Of a DNA stretch of 64,000 nucleotides, positions 56,780 through 64,000 are shown one piece after another. Every line of letters starts with the position of its first letter. Within the stretch, counting starts at the first letter, position 1. Origin of the DNA: Branchinecta lynchi. Its lineage: Eukaryota; Arthropoda; Branchiopoda; Anostraca; Branchinectidae. The notes below the pieces were generated by a model. That model ran no database searches. It had not been told where the DNA came from and was given only the letters and a program-made list of their open reading frames with translations. The stretch is taken from positions 7,564,001 through 7,628,000 of the forward strand of contig JAKZAP010000018.1 of the NCBI GenBank assembly GCA_023053575.1. The letters run 5' to 3'. The translations under genes were made by a program, and so were the position numbers.

Positions 56780-59778
56780 GGAGAAACAAGAGCTACGAGC
56801 TCATATGGTACTTGTACGAGTAGGCTGTACAAGAAAGTAGATGAAAACGTCACAAAATACACCCACCATCCAAAAAGGCGGTTCGGAAATAGAAATAGGA
56901 TATTTAGTTTCACTCATTTCTGAGCAGTTCCGGCATCGTCTCGATTGCAAATGCACATGACTGTTCAAACTTTCATCCCAATAAATCCATTTGTTTGATC
57001 CCTAGACGTGATACACGATTTCCGGTACTCACTCTATTTCCACCTACCGTGTCCGAATCTGGTTCGGAATAAAAAAAATCGACCACCTAAAGCATCTTCG
57101 TTTATACCATCTACCAAGTTTCACTCGAATCTGAGCATTTTTGGAAAGTTCCGGTACCCCCCCCCCTTCCCACCAACGTTGTCACAGCCGGTTCGGGCCC
57201 AATCTCTTAATTCCCTCATCAAGTTTGACTGAAATTGGAGCATAGCCTATCTGCAAGTTTCCAGTACCCCCCCCCCCCCCCCTACCTTGGCCGAATCCGG
57301 CCCAGACGCCAAATAACAAATCTAGGCCGCATAAACTCGGCACTGTCGAATTGCACCTCATTCGGTCCATCCGTTTGGTTTTTGTGCATGTCAAAAGTCC
57401 CCCCACCCCCAATTCCCGTAATCGTGGTCGCATATGGTTCGAACGCATGTTTTATATGTCGAGGCCATCGATTCGTATCACCCATGAAGTTTCACTCGAA
57501 TCAGACCACTCGTTCGCAATTTATAGAAGTCCATATTTCTCTTCTCTTGCTCCCCCAAAAATGCTCGGATCTAGGAACGGAAGTTTCCGGGGGTATGTTG
57601 TGTCAGGTTTTTAAGTCAATATAATTCGGGTCGCTAATATGCCTGCAAAGTTTCGTTGTCGTTTTACATCTGGAACTATTCTAACTCACGACTACCGGAA
57701 TTCCAGGAAAGCCCCTCCAACTCCCCCCACAGAGCCCCGAAACCATCTGGCTCCGTCAATTTCAATCTAGGCCTAATGCTTGTTCCATCCATTAAGTTTC
57801 GTCCCAATCCCTCTACTTTTAGAGTTTCTTGAGTTTTCCACCCCCACCCCCATCCCCACAGGTATCGGACCCGACTCGGACGTGACACTGAACGTCCGAG
57901 GCGATAGCTCACCAGACAAGTTTCATTCAAATCCGATCACCCGTTCAAAAGTTATGCACGCCACTAGATTCCGGACTCCCCATCCCACCCACTCCCCCCA
58001 CGATGGTCGGGTCGGGGAAACGGCTGTTCTCAAGTCAATCTGTTCGGATCCCTGACATACCTACCAAGTTTCATCGCCCTAGGACATCAGGAAGTATGCC
58101 GAACTCGCGGGATCGCTAGAAATCCGGACCCCCACCCCAACTCCCCCACAGTGCCCTGATCCGGTCCGGTTATGTCATTGACGTGTCGAGGACCTGTGCT
58201 TGTTTTTCCCACCAAGTTTCATCCCCGATCCCTCCACTTTAAGCGTTTCTCAAAATTTCCGGTTCCCTCCTCCAACTCCTCCCAGTGTCATCGGATCCGG
58301 GTCCGGTTATGTCAATGACGTGTCTAGGACCTGTGCTTGTTTTTCCCACCAAGTTTCATCCCGATCCCTCCACTTTAAGCGTTTCTCAAAATTTCCGGTT
58401 ACCTCCTCAAACTCCCCCCAGTGTCATCGGATCCGGCCCGGATTTAAAGTGAGGTGTCTGAGACACAAGGTCATCCTAAATATCAATTTTCATCAAGATC
58501 CGATCACCCGTTCAAAAGTTATGCACGCCACTAGATTCCGGACTCCCCATCCACCCACTCCCCCCACGATGGTCGGGTCGGGGAAACGGCTGTTCTCAAG
58601 TCAATCTGTTCGGATCCTTGACATACCTGCCAAGTTTCATCGCCCTAGGACACCAGGAAGTATGCCGAACTCGCGGGATCGCTAGAAATCCGGACCCCCA
58701 TCCCAACTCCCCCACAGTGCCCTGATCCGGTCCGGTTATGTCAATGACGTGTCTAGGACCTGTGCTTGTTTTTCCCACCAAGTTTCATCCCGATCCCTCC
58801 ACTTTAAGCGTTTCTCAAAATTTCAGGTTCCCCACCCCAAACTCCCCCACAGTGCCCTGATCCGGTCCGGTTATGTCAATGACGTTTCTAGGACCTGTGC
58901 TTGTTTTTCCCACCAAGTTTCATCCCGATCCCTCCACTTTAAGCGTTTCTCAAAATTTCCGGTTCCCTCCTCCAACTCCCCCCAGTGTCATCGGATCCGG
59001 CTCGGATTTAAAGTGAGGTGTCTGAGACACGAGGTCATCCTAAATATCAATTTTCATCAAGATCCGATCACCCGTTCGCAAGCTAAAAATACCTCAAATT
59101 TTGGCTTCACCCTCCCTCCACTCCCCCCCCCCCCCCAGATGGTCGAATCGGGGAATTGATGGTTTCCTATTTAAGCTGGTCGGGTCCCAGACATGCCTGT
59201 CAATTTCCATCGTCCCAACACATCAGGAAGCACGGAACTCGCGGGGATCACTACAAATTCGGACTTCTCCCCCCCCCCAACTCCCCCAAAGTGAGCGGAT
59301 CCGTTCCGGTTATATCAGTCACGTATCTAGGACTTTTGCTTGTACTTTCCACCAAGTTTCATTCGGATCCCTCCACTCTAAGTGTTTTCCAAGATTTCCG
59401 GTTTCCCCCTCTAACTCCCCCCCAGTGTCACCGGATCCGGTCTGGATTTAAAATGGAGGGTCTGAGACACGAAGTCCTTCCATGTAATAAGTTTCATTAA
59501 GATCCGATCACCCGTTCGTAAGCTAAAAATATCTCATTTTTCCTATTTTTTCCGGATTCCCCCTCCCTCCACTCCCCTCCAGATGGTCGGATCGAGGAAG
59601 CGACAATTTCTAATTTAATCTGGTTCCAGTTCAATGATATGCTTGCCAAGTTTCATCGTCCTAGCCTTATCTGGAAGTGCCCGAAGTAGCAAAACCGGGA
59701 CCGACAGACCGACAGACCGACTGACGGACAGAAATAACAATCGCTATATGGCACTTGAGTAAGCTCAAGTGCCATAAT
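56780..59778 (+). mobile_element. Family A long repeat, longest copy A6 (~3 kb)
   Basis: Left end AACAAGAGCTACGAGCTCAT then ATGGTACTTGT. Right end GACCGACAGACCGACTGACG, GCTATATGGCACTTGAG and hairpin mate CTCAAGTGCCATAA. Internal ~280-bp units (CCACCAAGTTTCATCCCGAT, CCTCCACTTTAAGCGTTTCT) occur at least six times at 57.7-59.6 kb. Some are duplicated in half-units (e.g. 58150-58330 and 58690-58870). C tracts at 57267-57282 and 59123-59136. Frames across it are repeat artefacts. Confidence 0.85.
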
Positions 59779-59864
59779 AAAAACGATACTGATACTGGAT
59801 TTACAATGTTATTTCTCGAGCATCTTCTACGCTATGCGAGTGCATTGCTTTCGACCAAATACAA

Positions 59865-60125
59865 ACAGACCGAAAAGGCAGATTCACTGGACAGGACGGT
59901 TGCAGTGGGGAGGGGGTTCCCGTTACATGGGCCTGAAGAAGAAGCCAAACTATAGCTCTAATAAATTTCGGCTGACGTATCTATTTTGCACTGTCGAATG
60001 TTCAGAAATTTATTTTCGTTATTATTATTTTAATTTCTTGATTCAGGGGATTACATATGCAAACTATCAGAAAAGGCCGATTCACTGGGCAGGACGGTTG
60101 CAGTGGGGAGGGGGGCTACATTACG
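59865..60125 (+). repeat. Direct repeat of ~60 bp
   Basis: GATTCACTGGACAGGACGGT, then TGCAGTGGGGAGGGGG, at about 59880, and GATTCACTGGGCAGGACGGT, then TGCAGTGGGGAGGGGG, at about 60078, lie ~197 bp apart. Between them is a family N end (GGCTGACGTATCTATTTTGC at 59969). Confidence 0.8.
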
Positions 60126-60294
60126 TGGCTACATTTTGAAGATAAACGATCCGCTGCCACCAGCTGTGATAGTTTGACCTGTCTCCTCGGAAACTACTTT
60201 ATTACTGCCCACAAAACTGACAAAATGTAAATACAAAAACTCATTCATTCAGAATGCCATTGACTCCGTCACAATGGGGGATCATAAAAACGAA

Positions 60295-60440
60295 CCATTT
60301 GGTCAAAAATACTGTTTGCACTTTGTGGTTATGAGTTGCACTTTAAGGGGTCTAAAGTTTCAGCAGAACCAAATCACTCGTTCTAGAGCTATGCATGTCA
60401 CTTGATATACGGAAACTCCACTCCTCATCCTAACAATGGA
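60295..60440 (+). mobile_element. Family A part I fragment
   Basis: TTTGTGGTTATGAGTTGCAC and TTTAAGGGGTCTAAAG, with AAATCACTCGTTCTAGAGCT, match the part I/II boundary of A1. Neither terminus is present. Confidence 0.5.
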
Positions 60441-60528
60441 ATGCCAGACTTCAGGAAACAATCCTAACATAGTCAACATAAGCTCAATCCTGTTCTACCT
60501 TCTAGCCAAGAAATTGGTCTTAACTCTA

Positions 60529-60545
60529 CCCCCCCCCCCCCCCCC
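60529..60545 (+). repeat. C homopolymer
   Basis: A run of 17 C. Confidence 0.9.
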
Positions 60546-60786
60546 AAGTTTGGGAGGAATGTCATGCCTAAAGTAAAAAAGGAAAAACAATCTTCGTAGC
60601 CTGACTGTTATTAAAGAAAAGTATCTGAGATCACACGTTTTAGTGAGTTTCTGCCAGCTTTCTTGCTCAGTTTTCAGAAATCTTGGTTGGCTTACCTACG
60701 CAAGCTACTATAATATATTGAAGAACAGACAAAGGACTAAATATCCCCACTCCTTTCCTTGGCCAAATATTCCCTGGGTTCCTGAT

Positions 60787-61012
60787 GGTACAAAACGGAT
60801 ACGTCAGGTGCATCTTATTATAGAGGTATATCTCATCCCCTATATTCATTTTCCGTTCCGTTTAAGTTCACTTTCCAGCTTGATCGGCTTGAGCGTGGAG
60901 AAGACCCTTGCCAAGAATGGCCGGGATATAGCTCTAATATAATGCAGCTGATGTATCTTTTTTGCACTGTCAAACGTAGTTTGCAGTCATCTTGGGCTGA
61001 AAAATATTTTGT
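60787..61012. mobile_element. Family N inverted-repeat element, diverged copy
   Basis: ACAAAACGGATACGTCAGGT at the left, ..ATGCAGCTGATGTATCTTTT at the right, inner GAGCGTGGAGAAGACCCTTG, and a tail GCAGTCATCTTGGGCTGAA shared with the 53.7-kb copy. Confidence 0.75.
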
Positions 61013-61164
61013 TCCTGGTAATAATTTAGAAACTGATTGACCTCTCCGGTATGTTAAAGTTTTCCCAGAACAAAATTGTAATACAGCAGCTTCATGAAAA
61101 AATATTTTACACCCAAACTCGAGACATCTCTAAAACTGCAACTGCAGGCAGTGGTTCCAGTCGA

Positions 61165-61181
61165 GGGGGGGGGGGGGGGGG
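61165..61181 (+). repeat. G homopolymer
   Basis: A run of 17 G. Confidence 0.9.
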
Positions 61182-61298
61182 TATTTTACACGGGGAAGAA
61201 CTGTATTTGATTTTTATTGGCACTACAGACAAAGCCACAGTTTTTGCAAAAACAATTTGTTTTTGCAAAAACAGAACGGAAAACAGGTACCCCCAAAA

Positions 61299-61352
61299 CA
61301 GAACATTGCCCATGCTTAAATTCCCTCCACTTACGTTTTTGGATCCCAAAAA
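61299..61352 (-). mobile_element. Family B end fragment next to family D repeat
   Basis: TCCCTCCACTTACGTTTTTG, then GATCCCAAAAA, is the reversed B left terminus. It abuts GCCCATGCTTAAAT, the end of family D. Confidence 0.7.
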
Positions 61353-61548
61353 CAGACACAAAAAGTGTGTGATCCTGTACTCACATAATCATAGCGCAAC
61401 AGAAGAATATCAGGAAACGGAAGCGCTGTCTGTCGGCAAACAACGAATCCCAAATCCGTAAGATATCAGGGAGATCAAATTCTTGAGACAGTAACAGTGT
61501 AAGCCACCTGGACAAAAAAAAATGTAGTTAAGTACTTAAACGATATAA

Positions 61549-62058
61549 GTGACTCCAAAGCTAGACTTATTTATCATATCTTGTGCACAGACAGTCCAAG
61601 AACCGGTTAACCTTGAACGGGAAGGGTGTACGGTGATGATAACTCCAAAAGACACATCAAGACTCGACAAGTACACTAAATCTGAACTTGATAACCATTG
61701 TCAGGTAACGAATTTAACTCACTGGGCAATCGGGAAAGGGCAACACAAGGGCAAACGGGGGAGGGGGCTAATTAAATTACAACAATGGTCAAGTAACGAA
61801 CTTCAATCACTTTTGAAAGACACATTTAAACCTAAAGAAAAACAAATATTCCTAATTTCACCTTGTACGGACGGAATTATTGTGAAAAGAGAGGCAGATG
61901 TACTACACTTTTCTAATTGTGTTGCGAGAGTAACACTTTGGTTTGTCGTTTTTTTTTTTTGTTTTTTTTTCCTAGTAGGCCTACCCCGATTTCCACTTGT
62001 TCTTGGAAAGTGGCAAGGGTCTAACCTGTGCGGTTTTTACGGAAAGTGTGGAACTTAG
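61549..62058 (+). CDS. Hypothetical ORF, 169 residues, unrecognised
   Basis: This is the longest frame in the window outside obvious repeats. The first ~120 residues are mixed, Lys/Thr/Leu-rich and globular-looking (e.g. HWAIGKGQHKGKRG, LLKDTFKPKEKQIFLISP). The rest is a Phe-rich stretch translated from a T-run at 61951-61969, which suggests the frame is open by chance there. No conserved domain, signal peptide or splice partner was identified. It may be a decayed exon or transposon piece. Confidence 0.25.
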   Translation: MTPKLDLFIISCAQTVQEPVNLEREGCTVMITPKDTSRLDKYTKSELDNHCQVTNLTHWAIGKGQHKGKRGRGLIKLQQWSSNELQSLLKDTFKPKEKQIFLISPCTDGIIVKREADVLHFSNCVARVTLWFVVFFFCFFFLVGLPRFPLVLGKWQGSNLCGFYGKCGT

Positions 62059-63310
62059 GCCGGATTGATGAATATGACATTGCATTTTGGAAAGCTCAGT
62101 AGAACTCTTGCCTGGGGTCAAAAAGGACGGTTTTCGCTTGTCATTGAGCCAGAGCCTACAGTGTGTGACGTAAAGTGGAGTTGTATAGCCTATGTCAGAG
62201 AGGACTATCTGAAGTTATGCAGTCAAGCTTTCGTTTCATCAAACCATGTTTCTGCTTTCGAGTGGAAAGCTCCGTTCTAGCAGGCAAGCCGACAGGCACC
62301 AGTTTTAAACTGAAGATGGAAATATGTGCGGCAGTTTATTTAGTCAATTTAGGCCTTACTTCGGATTTTCTGTGGGTTTTTTTTCTTGTAAGCAAAAATG
62401 GACTGTTATCATTTTCGTTATTATCATCAAAGACCATAATCATTTTTCGGCGATGAGGTGCTTGTAACTTTTCCTAGTTGGTGTACCTATTAATCCTATT
62501 ATTTGGTTCTGGTGTATTTGAACTGAAAACAATTTAATACTCTATGTCTATCACGGGGAGGTGGACTTGTAAGTAGGAATCGGTTGTTAGACGGAGTTCA
62601 TACGGGGCTAGAAACTAGTGCAAATTGGTGCACATTTTATTTGTTCTCTATAAATCTGAGGGTAAGAAAATTAATCTCCATAGTCTATCACTGTAACTTA
62701 GAATTAAGTCTTTGAGGGGTTGACAACTTTAGTGGTAGGGTACACACTCCAAAAAAAAATAGGCGGAACCCAACTGTAAGACAAGTCAAGGGCTTATGAG
62801 GGGCTTCCGACTTTCCTAGTATGTGTCCCTATTTGTTTCCAGTGTTTTTTATGATAAAAAAAAGTTTGGTTCATGTCGTCGTCCAAGCATCGGTTGCTAT
62901 AGCATTGTCATTTTCAAAAGATGCTAGAATGGTCTATGGTGATGGTCTTTCACTGTAACCTAGAATTAAGTGTTAACGCAACGGATACAAATGATAATGT
63001 AAAACAACGATAGGTTTCGCAATAATTAGTAGAGTAACATCTATAGTATTTTGAACTAAAAAGCTACGGATAGCTTTATAATACAAACTAGGTTATATAA
63101 GGTAATGTTCCAAGTTTGCACGAGTCACGATGTCTACGATTGAAAAGGGCGAAGTTCAACTGGCTGCAAAGTAAATTTAGTCCCTACTTTTGATATTCTG
63201 TTTTTTTTTGTTCAACGCTGAGAGATAACCACGGGAAGAAAAATATTCTTCGTGGATTGGAACACACCATTTAGAAAACCTCCATGGGCTGATAAATTCA
63301 GCATTTAACC
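62059..63310. other. No gene; short direct repeat
   Basis: CACTGTAAC(T/C)TAGAATTAAGT occurs at 62689 and 62950, ~261 bp apart, each after a GTCTATC/GTCTTTC. Otherwise unrecognised. Confidence 0.45.
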
Positions 63311-63330
63311 GTTAGAGAAGAAACAAAGCC

Positions 63331-63412
63331 AAAGTGTTGCTCTCGCAACACTTTAGTCGGCGAAGCCGAACAAAGGTTGCTGCAACACTTCACGTTGCCC
63401 AGGCAACGTAGG
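63331..63412. repeat. Cluster of three short hairpins
   Basis: AAGTGTTGCTCTCGCAACACTT, TCGGCGAAGCCGA and CGTTGCCCAGGCAACG lie consecutively within ~80 bp. Each is a near-perfect palindrome. Could be the terminus of an unidentified element. Confidence 0.6.
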
Positions 63413-63423
63413 TCTAGTTCAGA

Positions 63424-63465
63424 TTAATCTTAGAGATAAGATTAGTCCCAGTAGTAAATCCTGCA
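63424..63465. repeat. Half copy of the 8.35-kb fold-back element
   Basis: TTAATCTTAGAGATAAGATT followed by AGTCCCAGTAGTAAATCCTG parallels 8415-8448. Confidence 0.55.
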
Positions 63466-63529
63466 GTTAATTTTAACCCTTACTCGGAGGAACTCTTTAC
63501 AGTGTAGTACTAAAGTCATATTTCTAACA

Positions 63530-64000
63530 GTGTACGGCGGATCAATCTTGCAACTCCTCTCATTTTTCTTTGTTCTGTTAATAATATTGCTAAAGAATTT
63601 CCTTCGTAGGTACAAATTTGCAGACGATCTTTCCCTTCTCGTTATTTCTAAGCACTTCCGAACAGTCCAAATCCGGTGCAAGACTCCATCCCTTCCCTTA
63701 AAACTCAACTGTCAAGCACGAAAATGCAAATTAATGATAGTAAGTCTTCGGTTATGCAGTTTAGCGGACTGAGAAACTGCTGAATATCCATCGTCATTCC
63801 GGCAGTGTAAATCCGTTAGATTGCTTGGGTTAATAATCGATGAGAATCTGAAATGGAATTCTCATGTTGACAATATTATCTGTAAAACCAATATTTTAAT
63901 TAAATCCCTCTCTACTCTTCAATCTTTCGGTTTCGATACTAAATGCCTCCTCTGTTGTTTTAAGAGTTATGTACGTCCTCATGTGGAATATGCCTCACCG
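63530..64000 (+). mobile_element. LINE reverse transcriptase fragment running off the window
   Basis: RRYKFADDLSLLVIS at about 63608-63650 is the RT catalytic block (A-D-D). After a frame change, the frame at 63810-64000 reads RLLGLIIDENLKWNSHVDNI, then CCFKSYVRPHVEYASP, the classic thumb region (LLG..ID..L.W..HV, ..SYVRP..EYASP). The frame break between them shows decay. The element continues beyond the window. Confidence 0.85.

Noticed and set aside
58200..59159. Repeated peptide frames (DVSRTCACFSHQVSSRSLH) as a repeat-domain protein
   Set aside because: The repeats come from the ~280-bp DNA units of family A, keep different frames in different copies and contain stops.

Overview
This window is animal genomic DNA, not bacterial or viral. 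It has spliced exons with GT-AG introns, decayed non-LTR retrotransposon (LINE) pieces, many short inverted-repeat transposons, and no operons or long intact reading frames. Only one cellular gene can be supported: a LIM-homeodomain transcription factor of the Arrowhead/Lhx6/8 class on the minus strand, about 30.5 kb down to 17.2 kb. Its LIM and homeodomain residues look most like protostome Arrowhead, so an invertebrate bilaterian is likely. The phylum cannot be fixed from the sequence alone.

Layout. 1-8 kb: a decayed LINE 3' end, a ~298-bp degenerate duplication, a 177-bp fold-back element, the first long hairpin-ended repeat (family A, 3.9-5.6 kb), a hAT-like MITE (family C) and a second LINE tail. 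8-17 kb: short inverted-repeat elements, a ~220-250-bp repeat (family E), a degenerate tandem array, and a full copy of a second long repeat (family B, 15.9-17.2 kb) that ends beside the last recognised exon of the gene. 17.2-30.5 kb: the Arrowhead-like gene in six recognised coding exons, whose introns carry at least eight identifiable transposon copies. 30.5-30.7 kb: a candidate promoter. 31-64 kb: almost wholly repeats, including families A and B in both orientations, a ~281-bp tandem array, a TA-flanked MITE family with a 41-bp perfect inverted terminus, hAT-like MITEs with 8-bp target duplications, a tRNA-Thr-like sequence inside a repeat, and a broken reverse transcriptase on the minus strand at 51.1-52.2 kb.

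How it works together. The gene product would be a nuclear DNA-binding regulator with two zinc-binding LIM domains and a homeodomain. Everything else appears to be transposon sediment with no cellular function visible here. The most unusual material is the pair of long non-autonomous families A and B. Both combine a terminal hairpin or palindrome, a GTCC/GTCT-type microsatellite near one end, a GATGAAACTTGG-type motif and internal tandem repeats. That layout resembles the pearl/HINE class of Helentron-derived elements, but no coding copy is present to prove it. Nineteen pure G or C tracts of 11-23 bases are a second striking property.
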